A DNA stretch of 17,194 nt. It comes from Clostridia bacterium. GTDB taxonomy: Bacteria; Bacillota_A; Clostridia; Christensenellales; Aristaeellaceae. Position numbers and translations under genes: made by a program. Under the pieces are notes generated by a model. That model was given only the letters and a program-made list of their open reading frames with translations, made no database searches and was not told where the DNA came from. This document shows, one piece after another, positions 1 to 7,610 of the stretch (the first letter of the stretch is position 1; every line of letters starts with the position of its first letter). The stretch is from assembly GCA_009783365.1 (NCBI GenBank), contig WRHG01000017.1, positions 1-17,194 on the forward strand. Reading direction: 5' to 3'.

Positions 1-671
1 AAATCGTTGGCCCGGGGCGCATCCACGTGGCCATCGCGAAAAAGCTACTTTACGGCACGGTGGATATCGATATGATCGCCGGCCCGTCGGAAGTGCTGAT
101 TATTGCCGACGAAACCGCTGATCCGAAGTATGTGGCGGCGGATTTGCTGAGCCAGGCGGAACATGATGAACTGGCAAGTTCCGTCTTGGTGACAACCAGT
201 GAAAAATTGATTGTCGAAACGGAAAAGGAGATTGACAGGCAGTTGGAGTCCTTGCGCCGGAAGGACATCATCCAGAGTTCCCTTAACAATTTTGGAGCGG
301 CCATTTGGGTGGATGGCTTGGACAAAGCTTTTGAACTGGCCAACCGTATCGCACCGGAGCATTTGGAGATTTTAACGGAAGCTCCTTATGAAAAGCTTCC
401 GCTGGTTCGCAACGCGGGTTCCGTGTTTCTGGGCGAATACACGCCGGAGCCGCTGGGAGATTATATGGGCGGCACTAATCATGTGCTGCCCACAGGCGGT
501 ACGGCACGGTTCTTTTCACCTTTGGGGGTCTATGATTTTGTTAAATTCAGTTCCTACAGTTATTATCCAAGGGATGTTTTGGCGCTGTTCAGGGACGACG
601 TGGCGCGTTTTGCGGAGTCCGAAGGGTTGGATGCTCATGCGAATGCGGTCAGAATCAGGTTTGAGGGGTAA
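1..671 (+). CDS. hisD: Histidinol dehydrogenase, 5'-truncated by the window edge
   Basis: HisD oxidises L-histidinol to L-histidine in two NAD-dependent steps, the last reactions of histidine synthesis, in the cytoplasm. The frame is open from base 3 and ends in TAA at 669-671, giving about 222 C-terminal residues, roughly half the usual 430. Family motifs are clear: GPSE (substrate site), SQAEH (the Gln and His zinc ligands), APEHLE (the catalytic Glu-His pair), GDYMGG (the Asp zinc ligand) and the C-terminal SEGL..H segment with the last Glu and His. One oddity is the loop that normally reads GPGN, whose Asn binds NAD (Asn211 in E. coli). Here it reads GPGRIH. It is the first visible gene of a his operon, and hisC starts 4 bases after its stop. 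The identity is certain; whether the enzyme is active with the altered loop is not known. Confidence 0.97.
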   Translation, partial: IVGPGRIHVAIAKKLLYGTVDIDMIAGPSEVLIIADETADPKYVAADLLSQAEHDELASSVLVTTSEKLIVETEKEIDRQLESLRRKDIIQSSLNNFGAAIWVDGLDKAFELANRIAPEHLEILTEAPYEKLPLVRNAGSVFLGEYTPEPLGDYMGGTNHVLPTGGTARFFSPLGVYDFVKFSSYSYYPRDVLALFRDDVARFAESEGLDAHANAVRIRFEG

Positions 672-675
672 GGCT

Positions 676-1746
676 ATGAATTACTTGTGCGATAAAGCAA
701 GACGGCTCACGCCTTATACGGCGGGCGCGCAGCCTGTGGAAGCGGGCTGGATAAAGTTAAATACCAATGAAAACCCGTATCCGGTTTCACCGAAGGCGGC
801 AGAGGCGTTACGGAATCTGCCGGCCGAGCGGTTGCGGCTGTATCCTGACGGGACAAGCGGGGAGTTGAGGCAAGCAATTGCCGCATGTTTGGGCGTCGGC
901 GCGGAAAACGTGTTTTGCGGCAACGGTTCCGACGAAGTGCTGGCGCTTGCGTTCCAGGCTTTTTTTGGAGCGAAGAATAAGGTGGTCATGCCGGACATAT
1001 CCTACGGCTTTTATCCCGTTTGGAGTGAAATGTATGACGTAAACGCGGAAATCGCGCCGGTGGGCCCGGATTTTACGATTAATAGCAGCGATTACAAAGG
1101 CGCCAATGGCGTGGTCATCGCAAACCCAAACGCTCCGACGGGAATCGCGTTATCGCTAGCGGAGGTTGAGGAAATCGTCCGGAGCAACCCGGCCGGCGTT
1201 GTCGTTGTGGATGAGGCGTATATCGATTTTTCCGGCGTAAAAAGCGCTGTTTCCCTCATCGGCAAATATGATAACCTGCTGGTCGTGCGCACATTTTCCA
1301 AATCCTATTCTCTGGCGGGGTTAAGGGTGGGGTTTGCCGTGGGGAACCGGACGTTGACCGAATGCCTGGAACGGGTGAAGAACGCTTTTAATTCATATCC
1401 GTTGGATCTTTTTGCGCAAACCGGTGCGGCGGCGGCAATGCATGACCGGGAATACTGGGAAGAGGGCCGATGCCGCGTCATCGCCACCAGGGAAAAAACG
1501 AGGAGACGCCTGTTGGAAGCAGGCTGGAATGTCCTTCCTTCCCATACGAATTTTCTTTTCCTGGAGGCCGGAAACGCCAAGGGATTTTATGAATATTTGT
1601 TGAACAGTAAAATTCTGGTGCGCTATTGGGACAGGCCGAGGATAGACCGGTTTGTGAGGGTAAGCATCGGAACGGATGATGAAATGGAGGCATTCATACA
1701 ATGCGCGAGGCGTTTTTGGAAAGAGAAACCAACGAAACGGCAGTAA
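676..1746 (+). CDS. hisC: Histidinol-phosphate aminotransferase
   Basis: HisC is a PLP enzyme that transaminates imidazole-acetol phosphate with glutamate to give histidinol phosphate. The protein has 356 residues, the usual family length. Fold-type I aminotransferase landmarks are in order: NENP near residue 31, GNGSDE at 82-87, NPNAPTG at 150-156, DEAYIDF at 179-185, and the Schiff-base lysine K209 in TFSKSYSLAGLR, followed by R217. The frame is open further upstream, but that part is the shadow of hisD. The ATG at 676 is chosen because GAGGGG at about 664-668 sits 7 bases before it and the N-terminus aligns with the family. The gene follows hisD by 4 bases and overlaps hisB by 46 bases, so translational coupling is likely. 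Related aminotransferases can resemble HisC, but the operon context settles it. Confidence 0.96.
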   Translation: MNYLCDKARRLTPYTAGAQPVEAGWIKLNTNENPYPVSPKAAEALRNLPAERLRLYPDGTSGELRQAIAACLGVGAENVFCGNGSDEVLALAFQAFFGAKNKVVMPDISYGFYPVWSEMYDVNAEIAPVGPDFTINSSDYKGANGVVIANPNAPTGIALSLAEVEEIVRSNPAGVVVVDEAYIDFSGVKSAVSLIGKYDNLLVVRTFSKSYSLAGLRVGFAVGNRTLTECLERVKNAFNSYPLDLFAQTGAAAAMHDREYWEEGRCRVIATREKTRRRLLEAGWNVLPSHTNFLFLEAGNAKGFYEYLLNSKILVRYWDRPRIDRFVRVSIGTDDEMEAFIQCARRFWKEKPTKRQ

Positions 1747-2282
1747 AGGTCAGGCTTAACCTGGATGAGCAGGGGCAAAATGAGATTGGAACCGGCATGG
1801 GCTTTTTGGACCACATGCTGGACCTATTTGCGTTTCGCGCCGGGATGACTTTACGCATAAACTGCAAGGGCGATTTGGAAATTGATGGGCATCATACTGC
1901 CGAGGATGTTGGAATCGTGTTGGGGCAGGCCATTGCAAAGGCGCTGGGTAATAAAGACGGCATCAACCGCTATGGTGCGGCGGCAATCCCTATGGATGAG
2001 AGCCTGGCCAATTGTGTGATGGATCTTTCAGGACGTCCGTACCTGGTGTTTCACGCGGAATTTCCCAATCCGCGGGTGGGTGAATTTGAAACCGATCTCA
2101 TCAAGGAATTTTTCCGTGCGCTGGCCTATCATAGCGGAATGACCCTGCACATTCATCATGTGTACGGCAATAACACCCATCATCTTATCGAGGCGATTTT
2201 TAAAGCCTTCGGCTGCGCGTTGAAACAGGCTGTCAGCCTGACCGGTACGGGCGTGCCGTCCACCAAAGGTGTTTTGGGGTGA
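1701..2282 (+). CDS. hisB: Imidazoleglycerol-phosphate dehydratase
   Basis: HisB dehydrates imidazole glycerol phosphate to imidazole acetol phosphate, using Mn-bound histidines. The protein has 193 residues, the length of the monofunctional dehydratase. Motifs seen are FLDHML at 35-40, the metal-binding DGHHTAEDVG at 62-71, DESLA, ALAYHSGMTLH and, near the C-terminus, the second metal motif GNNTHHLIEA. GGAGG at 1686-1690 lies 10 bases before the ATG. The gene starts 46 bases inside hisC. No histidinol-phosphate phosphatase domain is fused as in E. coli HisB, so that activity must be encoded elsewhere in the genome. In many bacteria hisH follows directly; here hisA follows after a gap of fewer than 50 bases. 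Confidence 0.97.
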   Translation: MREAFLERETNETAVKVRLNLDEQGQNEIGTGMGFLDHMLDLFAFRAGMTLRINCKGDLEIDGHHTAEDVGIVLGQAIAKALGNKDGINRYGAAAIPMDESLANCVMDLSGRPYLVFHAEFPNPRVGEFETDLIKEFFRALAYHSGMTLHIHHVYGNNTHHLIEAIFKAFGCALKQAVSLTGTGVPSTKGVLG

Positions 2283-2316
2283 CCGCGAACCCGTTAAATC
2301 CGGCCAGATCATACTC

Positions 2317-2322
2317 GGGAGG
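2317..2322 (+). promoter_or_regulatory. Ribosome binding site that argues for a CTG start of hisA
   Basis: GGGAGG (continuing as TG) is the only Shine-Dalgarno-like sequence in the short hisB-hisA gap. It overlaps the GTG at 2322-2324, so it cannot serve that codon. It lies 8 bases before the CTG at 2331, which is near-ideal spacing. No other purine-rich site lies at a useful distance upstream of the GTG. Confidence 0.7.
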
Positions 2323-2330
2323 TGGGCAGC

Positions 2331-3053
2331 CTGCTAATCATACCGGCAATTGACCTGCACGAGGGAGAGGTTGTTCGGCTATATCAAGGAGACTACGCGC
2401 AAAAGACGGTATACAGCCAAGACCCCGCCGCGATGGCCGGGCATTTCGTAAAAATGGGCGCGAAGTACCTGCACATTGTGGATCTTGACGGCGCTAAAAA
2501 AGGCGGCGCGGTCAATGCGGAGATCATCCGCAAGATCAGGATGAGCGTGAATGTTCCCCTGCAAGTGGGCGGCGGAATCAGGGATGCGGAAACGGTTGCG
2601 CAATACCTTCAGGAGATTCGCGCAGACCGGGTAATTTTGGGCACGGTCGCCGTTAAGAACATCGGCTTTGTGGAGGAATGTATTGCGAAATATACGCCGG
2701 AAAGAATTGTGGTAAGCGTTGACGTGAAGGACGGCCATGTCGCCACGGAAGGATGGCTCCGCGACAGCGGTATGGATTGCTTCCGGTTCATTGAGCAACT
2801 TAAGGGCGTGGGCGTGGGATACATCATCGTTACTGATATTTCCAAAGACGGAACCCTTTCCTCACCCAACTGGGCAATGTATCAAAAAATCGAGGGAATC
2901 CGCGTGATGGTTTCGGGCGGTGTCGCCTGCGAAGCCGATTTTAGGAAAGCGGCGGGTTACTACGGCGTGATCGTGGGGAAGGCATATTATGAAGGAAAGG
3001 TGGATCTGGAAAAGTGCTTGCAAAGAGAATCATCCCCTGTTTGGATATCATGA
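2331..3053 (+). CDS. hisA: ProFAR isomerase (phosphoribosylformimino-AICAR-P isomerase)
   Basis: HisA is a TIM-barrel enzyme that opens the ribose of ProFAR by an Amadori rearrangement to give PRFAR, the HisF substrate. With the CTG start the protein has 240 residues and begins (M)LIIPAIDL, the canonical HisA N-terminus, placing catalytic Asp at 8. The second acid is D131 in VSVDVKDGH. Phosphate-binding motifs are VGGGIRD near 79-85 and VSGGV near the C-terminus. The nearest standard start, GTG at 2322, adds MGS but overlaps the ribosome binding site, so CTG at 2331 is preferred. That choice is an inference. A small oddity is DGTLSSPN where DGTL(S/T)GPN is usual. The gene overlaps hisF by 40 bases. 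Confidence 0.93.
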   Translation: MLIIPAIDLHEGEVVRLYQGDYAQKTVYSQDPAAMAGHFVKMGAKYLHIVDLDGAKKGGAVNAEIIRKIRMSVNVPLQVGGGIRDAETVAQYLQEIRADRVILGTVAVKNIGFVEECIAKYTPERIVVSVDVKDGHVATEGWLRDSGMDCFRFIEQLKGVGVGYIIVTDISKDGTLSSPNWAMYQKIEGIRVMVSGGVACEADFRKAAGYYGVIVGKAYYEGKVDLEKCLQRESSPVWIS

Positions 3054-3769
3054 ACGGTAAGGTTGTAAAAGGTGTTCATTTTTTGGATTTGACCCCAATC
3101 GGCGACCCTGTGGCCATTGCCAAGGAGTATGAACGGCAGCAGGCCGATGAGGTGGTTTTTCTTGACATCACCGCTACCCATGAAGGGCGGGAAACCGTTT
3201 CCGGCCTGATTGAGCGGGCGGCGGCGGAAATGACCATCCCTTTTACTGTGGGCGGAGGAATCCGCACCCTCGACGATTTTCGTAAAATACTGGACCGCGG
3301 CGCGGATAAAGCGTCGGTCAACACCTCCGCTGTAACCAATCCTCAACTGATCTCCGAAGCAAGCGCGGAATTTGGCAAGTCTTGCGTCGTGGTCGCCATC
3401 GACGCCAAGATTGTGAACGGCAGATATCACGTTTTTATCAAGGGCGGGCGGGAGGATACCGGGTTGGAATTGGCTGAATGGGCGAAAGAATGCGAAAGGC
3501 TGGGCGCCGGCGAGCTTTTGGTAACGTCCATGGACGGTGACGGCACGCAAAACGGCTACGATATTCCCATGATCCGCGCAGTAACGCAAGCCGTAAGGAT
3601 TCCCGTGATTGCCAGCGGAGGATGCGGGGAGATCAGCCATATTATTGACGTATTTACGCAAACCGATTGCGACGCCGCCCTTGTGGCAAGTCTTTTCCAC
3701 TACGCAAAAGCGGCTGTCGGCGATGTGAAAATAGAAATGGAGAGGAATGGATTGCCTTGCCGGAAATAA
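3014..3769 (+). CDS. hisF: Imidazole glycerol phosphate synthase, cyclase subunit
   Basis: HisF uses ammonia, normally supplied by the HisH glutaminase, to turn PRFAR into imidazole glycerol phosphate and AICAR. The protein has 251 residues, the usual length. The catalytic pair is intact: D11 in IIPCLDI and D130 in VVAIDAK, with the same numbering as the Thermotoga enzyme. Phosphate-binding motifs VGGGIRT and ASGGCG and the [10 protein letters not shown] loop are present. The start is GTG at 3014, with AAGGTGG about 10 bases upstream inside hisA; the gene lies 40 bases within hisA and overlaps hisIE. Its AICAR by-product can be recycled by the purine genes on the other strand. No hisH partner is visible in this window. 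Confidence 0.97.
   Translation: MLAKRIIPCLDIMNGKVVKGVHFLDLTPIGDPVAIAKEYERQQADEVVFLDITATHEGRETVSGLIERAAAEMTIPFTVGGGIRTLDDFRKILDRGADKASVNTSAVTNPQLISEASAEFGKSCVVVAIDAKIVNGRYHVFIKGGREDTGLELAEWAKECERLGAGELLVTSMDGDGTQNGYDIPMIRAVTQAVRIPVIASGGCGEISHIIDVFTQTDCDAALVASLFHYAKAAVGDVKIEMERNGLPCRK
3739..3745 (+). promoter_or_regulatory. Ribosome binding site for the TTG start of hisIE
   Basis: GGAGAGG lies inside the 3' end of hisF, 11 bases before the TTG at 3757. That TTG gives the family-typical HisI N-terminus (MPEINGLIP). No ATG or GTG lies in frame close by. An ATT at 3751 is the only other nearby candidate, and it is a rarer initiator. Confidence 0.55.
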
Positions 3770-4380
3770 ACGGGTTGATCCCTGCGGTTGTACAGGACTA
3801 TCATACCGGCCGGGTGCTGATGCTGGCCTATGTAAACCAGGAAAGCTACGACTATATGCAAAAAAACCTGGAAACATGCTTTTGGTCCCGCTCGCGCCAG
3901 CAATTGTGGCATAAGGGCGAAACATCCGGCAACATTCAGAAAATCAAGCATATGGCCTTTGACTGCGATCACGACGCGCTGTTAATCCAGGTCCAGCAAA
4001 TGGGAGCTGGCGCCTGTCACACGGGCAGCTATAGCTGTTTTGGGATGGAAACCGGCGCATTCGACATACTGAACAAGGTATTCGCACAGATTCAGGATCG
4101 AAAGGACCATCCCAGGGAGAAATCGTACACAAATTATTTGCTTGCCGAAGGGGTAGACAAGATTGCGAAAAAAATCGGCGAGGAAGCGGCGGAAACGATT
4201 ATTGCCGCAAAAAATGAGGATAAGGCAGGGTTGGTTGAGGAAATTTCCGACCTTGCGTACCATGCGCTTGTTTTATTGTTTACCCAGGGCGTAACGCTGC
4301 TGGATATCAAGGAGAAACTGGCGGAACGGCACAATGTGGCGGGAAATCTAAAAGTGAAAAATGATAAGGGAACGTATTAA
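3757..4380 (+). CDS. hisI: Bifunctional phosphoribosyl-AMP cyclohydrolase / phosphoribosyl-ATP pyrophosphatase
   Basis: This HisIE fusion performs the second and third steps of histidine synthesis: pyrophosphate removal from PR-ATP, then hydrolytic opening of the PR-AMP purine ring. With the TTG start it has 207 residues, standard for the fusion. The cyclohydrolase domain (about 1-100) carries [16 protein letters not shown], the metal-binding DCDHD at 69-73 and CHTGS at 87-91. The pyrophosphatase domain (about 104-190) is an all-alpha MazG-like fold with the metal-binding GEEAAE at 141-146 and EEISDLAYH at 161-169. The start overlaps the hisF stop by 13 bases. It is the last gene of the plus-strand operon, and its TAA overlaps the stop of the convergent isomerase gene, leaving no room for a terminator between them. 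Confidence 0.96.
   Translation: MPEINGLIPAVVQDYHTGRVLMLAYVNQESYDYMQKNLETCFWSRSRQQLWHKGETSGNIQKIKHMAFDCDHDALLIQVQQMGAGACHTGSYSCFGMETGAFDILNKVFAQIQDRKDHPREKSYTNYLLAEGVDKIAKKIGEEAAETIIAAKNEDKAGLVEEISDLAYHALVLLFTQGVTLLDIKEKLAERHNVAGNLKVKNDKGTY
4377..4380. other. Shared TTAA: overlapping stop codons of two convergent genes
   Basis: The TAA of hisIE on the plus strand (4378-4380) and the TAA of the isomerase gene on the minus strand (4379-4377) are read from one palindromic TTAA. The two operons therefore meet with no intergenic DNA, and any terminator of either must lie inside the other's coding sequence. I did not find a hairpin with a T-tract nearby. Confidence 0.95.
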
Positions 4381-5792
4381 CGGATTTGAATCTCCACCAC
4401 TTCATAGCCGAGATAAGTGGAAAATGCCTCGGTCAGCGCTGCCTTCATGTGGCCTACGCCGATGGAGGTGTGGTGCTTAAAGCCCCCGCGGGCCAGCTTG
4501 ATCAGCTTGTCTTGCAGCACGGGGATTTTTGCGACGCCGCAGCAGCCGAAAAATCCTTCCTCAATAGGGTCGGCGGTTATTTCGCCCTCCCCGGCGTAGA
4601 CCACCAGCTTGCCATCCTGCGTCAGGCAGTTGGAGAAGGTCATGGGGAATGCGGAAATGCGCCCTTCATTACAGCCCCAGCCGGAACCGGGGTCGGTCTT
4701 GGCGAACATCTTATGCTCGGTCATAGCGCCCTTGCCGGTCATCAGCGATTGCGCTACCGGGCCGCAGTGGAAAAGGATCACCTTGTCCTCATCGTCACCG
4801 TAGTTATTGTTCCAATCCAATACAGCGGCGGGCTTTTCGGAGGCCAGCTGCATGGCGCGCATGGTGATGGCCGAACACAAATCGACCTCGCAACTGGCGG
4901 CAATGCCCCGGTCATTGAGGTCGCCCAGCAGCGCGCAGGGGCAGCAGCGCAAAATGGCCTCCATCTCATGCCAGCAGCGCAGGGTGACTGCGTCCAGGCG
5001 GTACGTGTCGATGTATTCATCCACCACCACGCCAACCTTGGCGATCGTGAGCATGTTTTGCGCCGGCACTCGGCTGCAGTCGGTGTAACTTTTCAAAAAC
5101 GCGGCTTTGGCGAGCACGGCGGGCTCGTTGTCCGGCTTTTGGCCCACCCGATGCACCAGCTCTGACAGATCAAAGGTTTCCACCGTGATGCCGTACCTCT
5201 CCAGCGCAGCCTCGTCAAAACGTACGGTTTTGAACGCGGTGGTGCGCGCGCCGATGGCGCCGATGGTAAAGCGTTTCATACCGCCCGTCACACGGCATAT
5301 TGCCGCGAAATCATGCAGATTTTGGGTGAAGGCGTCCGTGAGGGGATGCACCACATGGGGTTTCATCACCGTAAAAGGAATCCGGCATTGGGTGAATACG
5401 TCGGTCACAGAAAACTTGCCGCAATAGGCGTCCCGGCGGTATTGAAAGCCCAGTTTGCCGATTTCGTCCGGGTATGCCTGCATCAGGATGGGCGCGCCGG
5501 CATCCCGGAGCGCCTCGAACGCGCCGTTTTCATCCACAAATATGGGCATGGAGAAAACCACGCCGTCGTATTGTCCCTCATGGGCTTTCAGCCAGTCGTG
5601 ATACAGCCTTCCCTCATCCCGCGTCTCTACCGCACCGTAGCGTGTGGCGCCCTCTTCCATGATGATGCAGCCGTAACCCGCCGCTGTTACAGCCTTTACC
5701 ATCTCCTTACGCGCGTCCAGGATCAGTTCGCCCGGCATGAACCCCCGGTTGCCGAAGCACAGCGCAAATGTGGTCTTCTTGTTTATGCTCAC
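4377..5792 (-). CDS. L-fucose/L-arabinose isomerase family protein
   Basis: This 471-residue protein belongs to the L-fucose/L-arabinose isomerase family, whose known members interconvert aldoses and ketoses with a divalent metal; the substrate here is unknown. E302 (in CEVDLCS) and D326 (in VLDWNNN) are 24 residues apart, the same spacing as metal ligands Glu337 and Asp361 of E. coli FucI. A His cluster near the C-terminus (KHH at 439-441, H448) can supply the third ligand. The active site therefore looks intact. No signal peptide or membrane segment is seen. The GTG start at 5792 has GGGAGG 9 bases upstream; the longer open frame overlaps the promoter. It follows hisG by 69 bases but has its own promoter. 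No sugar kinase, aldolase or transporter lies in the window, so its link to histidine and purine genes is unexplained. Confidence 0.85.
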   Translation of the reverse strand: MSINKKTTFALCFGNRGFMPGELILDARKEMVKAVTAAGYGCIIMEEGATRYGAVETRDEGRLYHDWLKAHEGQYDGVVFSMPIFVDENGAFEALRDAGAPILMQAYPDEIGKLGFQYRRDAYCGKFSVTDVFTQCRIPFTVMKPHVVHPLTDAFTQNLHDFAAICRVTGGMKRFTIGAIGARTTAFKTVRFDEAALERYGITVETFDLSELVHRVGQKPDNEPAVLAKAAFLKSYTDCSRVPAQNMLTIAKVGVVVDEYIDTYRLDAVTLRCWHEMEAILRCCPCALLGDLNDRGIAASCEVDLCSAITMRAMQLASEKPAAVLDWNNNYGDDEDKVILFHCGPVAQSLMTGKGAMTEHKMFAKTDPGSGWGCNEGRISAFPMTFSNCLTQDGKLVVYAGEGEITADPIEEGFFGCCGVAKIPVLQDKLIKLARGGFKHHTSIGVGHMKAALTEAFSTYLGYEVVEIQIR

Positions 5793-5801
5793 CAAAATCC
5801 G

Positions 5802-5807
5802 CCTCCC
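5802..5807 (-). promoter_or_regulatory. Ribosome binding site of the isomerase gene
   Basis: GGGAGG on the minus strand lies 9 bases before the GTG at 5792 and fixes that start over upstream ATG codons in the same frame, which would lie at or before the promoter. A TTG at 5795 is a less likely alternative. Confidence 0.65.
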
Positions 5808-5814
5808 TGTCGTC

Positions 5815-5843
5815 ATTCTACACAAATGCAATCGCGTTATCAA
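5815..5843 (-). promoter_or_regulatory. Sigma-70-type promoter in front of the isomerase gene
   Basis: On the minus strand TTGATA (5843-5838) and TAGAAT (5820-5815) are separated by exactly 17 bases. Each hexamer matches the consensus at five of six positions. Transcription would start near 5808, right before the ribosome binding site, giving a leader of only about 16 bases. The stretch is AT-rich compared with its surroundings. The gene can therefore be expressed apart from hisZ-hisG. Confidence 0.65.
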
Positions 5844-5861
5844 GGTATGCGTCGCAAAGGT

Positions 5862-6485
5862 TTATTTGGAAATCTCTTCCGTCATTCGCTCGAGCAACGC
5901 GTTTATGGCGGCCTGCATGAACTTGTAGCGGCTCTTTCCCGCGATCAGGCGCGCGCTGCTTATGGCGATCTCTTCAAACACCTTGAGGTTATTTTCGCGA
6001 AGGGTTGTACCCGTCTCCACAATATCTACAATCACATCCGACAATCCAAGCAGCGGCGCCAGCTCGATGGACCCGTTAAGCCGGATGATCTCGATATCGC
6101 GATTCCTCTGCTGGTAATGTTCCCTGGCAACGTTGGGATACTTTGTCGCCACGCGGAGAGGGGCGTCCGGCCGGTCGCGAAATCCATTAGGGCCGGCCAC
6201 AGCCAGCCGGCAGAACCCAAACCCCAGGTCCAGCAGCTCATAAACGTCCGGCCTGGTTTCCAGTAAAATGTCCCGTCCAACGACGCCGATATCCGCCGCT
6301 CCCCGCTCCACATAGATCGCCACATCGGAGGGCTTCACCAAGAAGTACCGTACGTCGCCCGCCTCATCGGTAAGAACCAACCGCCGGTGGTCGTCCGCAT
6401 ATTCCCTGCAGCCGTAGCCCAACCGCTCAAACAGCAGGTATGCCTTGTCGCCCAGACGCCCTTTCGGCAGCGCGACGCTAAACAT
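5862..6485 (-). CDS. hisG: ATP phosphoribosyltransferase, short (HisZ-dependent) form
   Basis: HisG joins ATP and PRPP to give phosphoribosyl-ATP, the committed step of histidine synthesis. The protein has 207 residues, which is the short form lacking the C-terminal regulatory domain, and this form works as a complex with HisZ. Visible features are the N-terminal ALPKGRLG, the DIGVVGRD segment, and the PRPP-binding loop region VDIVETGTTLRENNL near the C-terminus. A longer upstream frame is open, but the ATG at 6485 gives the family N-terminus and is preceded by GGAGGTGGG at 6499-6491. The start overlaps the hisZ stop by 8 bases, fitting translational coupling of the two subunits. It lies on the opposite strand to the main his operon. 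Confidence 0.96.
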   Translation of the reverse strand: MFSVALPKGRLGDKAYLLFERLGYGCREYADDHRRLVLTDEAGDVRYFLVKPSDVAIYVERGAADIGVVGRDILLETRPDVYELLDLGFGFCRLAVAGPNGFRDRPDAPLRVATKYPNVAREHYQQRNRDIEIIRLNGSIELAPLLGLSDVIVDIVETGTTLRENNLKVFEEIAISSARLIAGKSRYKFMQAAINALLERMTEEISK

Positions 6486-7581
6486 CCCGTCCCACCTCCA
6501 CCAACCGTGTCCAGGTAAGCCCTTCAGGCAAAGCCGTGCCTGCCCAGACGCGTTCTCCGCGGGCTGTGCAATCCTGCACCGCCTTTGCCACAGCCGCAGG
6601 ATCCGCGTCAAGTGAATACAGCACAACGGTCTCGACAGCCGAATCCACTTCCTGGCTGAGAAAGCGCGCCAGCCCGTCAAAATAGATTGCAAACCCCATC
6701 GCCGACACGTCGGGTTTGCCCATGCGGCGCAGCAAAGGGTCATACCGGCCGCCGCTGAGCACCGTGCCCGGAACGCCGTCAATATAACCGCGCATCATCA
6801 AGCCGCTGTAGTACTTCGCATTACAGGTAATTGAGAAATCCAGCCGTAGGGGCGACGCTTGGCCCAGCACGGATAGAGCCTTTGCCAGCGTATCCAGCTC
6901 CTCGACGGCCGCGAGCATCTCGGGGCCTGACGCGAATAGGGCCGCTTGCTCCAGCGACTCGGGAAAGGGTCCGGAAAGCCGGGCCACCGCCAGCAATCGC
7001 TCGATGTCCGCCGGCTGAAGATTGCGGGGTAGGATATCGCGCAGTTCGTGCGCGTTTTTCTGTTCCATACAGCGGCGAATCGCCCGACGCATGGATTCGT
7101 CTACCGGGAGGCCGGCAAGCAATCCGCCGATATAGCCTGTGTGGGACAGATCCAAAACCGCATCCGCTGAGATGAGTTGGAGGCTTTGCACCGCCAGCGA
7201 GATGAGCTCCACGCTTGTATAGAATGTCCCGTCGCCGATATGCTCCACACCTACCTGGTAGGTTTCGCAGTATTCCGCCGCGTCCCTTGCCGGGCGATAT
7301 ACCGGCTCTGAATAATACAGACGTTCCGTACCGGCTGAATCGGCTTTTACCTTTTTGGCGATGCTGAGCGTTACGTCGGGGCGCAGCGCCATGAGCCGTC
7401 CATCCAAACCGGTAAAGGTGAGAACATGGCTGCTGCCCAGAAAATCACGGTATGCCGCGTAAAAATCATAAGCCTCAAACCGGTTCATGCGGAATTTTTT
7501 GTAGCCGTACTGCTCATATAGGCTGCGAAGCGCTAGCGTTACGCGTTCGTCACGCCGAAGCAGGCTGCCTGTTGTCTCCAT
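6478..7581 (-). CDS. hisZ: ATP phosphoribosyltransferase regulatory subunit
   Basis: HisZ is a paralogue of histidyl-tRNA synthetase that lacks the anticodon domain; it assembles with short HisG and is needed for its activity and histidine feedback. The protein has 367 residues and a class II synthetase-like core: ALRPDVT (motif 2-like) near residue 67, YYSEPVYRPA, and the motif 3-like GGRYDPLLRRMG plus SAMGFAIYFDGL toward the C-terminus. The length (a true HisS is about 420 or more) and the direct overlap with hisG favour HisZ over HisS. The ATG at 7581 has only a weak ribosome binding site (AAGGGCGGG about 10 bases upstream). It sits 75 bases after purB, and a promoter can be read in that gap. 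Confidence 0.94.
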   Translation of the reverse strand: METTGSLLRRDERVTLALRSLYEQYGYKKFRMNRFEAYDFYAAYRDFLGSSHVLTFTGLDGRLMALRPDVTLSIAKKVKADSAGTERLYYSEPVYRPARDAAEYCETYQVGVEHIGDGTFYTSVELISLAVQSLQLISADAVLDLSHTGYIGGLLAGLPVDESMRRAIRRCMEQKNAHELRDILPRNLQPADIERLLAVARLSGPFPESLEQAALFASGPEMLAAVEELDTLAKALSVLGQASPLRLDFSITCNAKYYSGLMMRGYIDGVPGTVLSGGRYDPLLRRMGKPDVSAMGFAIYFDGLARFLSQEVDSAVETVVLYSLDADPAAVAKAVQDCTARGERVWAGTALPEGLTWTRLVEVGRDV

Positions 7582-7610
7582 GTACGCACCCGCCCTTATT
7601 GGTTTTCAGT

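Noticed and set aside
388..675. N-terminal extension of the hisC frame
   Set aside because: It overlaps the end of hisD in another frame and does not resemble HisC. The ATG at 676 has a good ribosome binding site.
2279..2350. Possible remnant of hisH after hisB
   Set aside because: A short frame from the GTG at 2279 gives about 24 residues that do not resemble either end of a HisH protein.
2987..3925. 312-codon open frame on the minus strand across hisF and hisIE
   Set aside because: It is antisense to HisF and HisIE, whose catalytic residues are all present. No motif is seen in it.
4300..4460. Bidirectional terminator between hisIE and the isomerase gene
   Set aside because: The stop codons overlap, and no clear GC-rich hairpin with a T-tract was found around the junction.
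5313..6266. 317-codon open frame on the plus strand across the isomerase-hisG junction
   Set aside because: It spans two real minus-strand genes and a promoter and has no recognisable protein features.
6478..7581. Histidyl-tRNA synthetase (hisS) as the identity of the HisZ gene
   Set aside because: It is shorter than HisS, lacks the anticodon-binding domain and overlaps a short-form hisG, which is the normal HisZ context.
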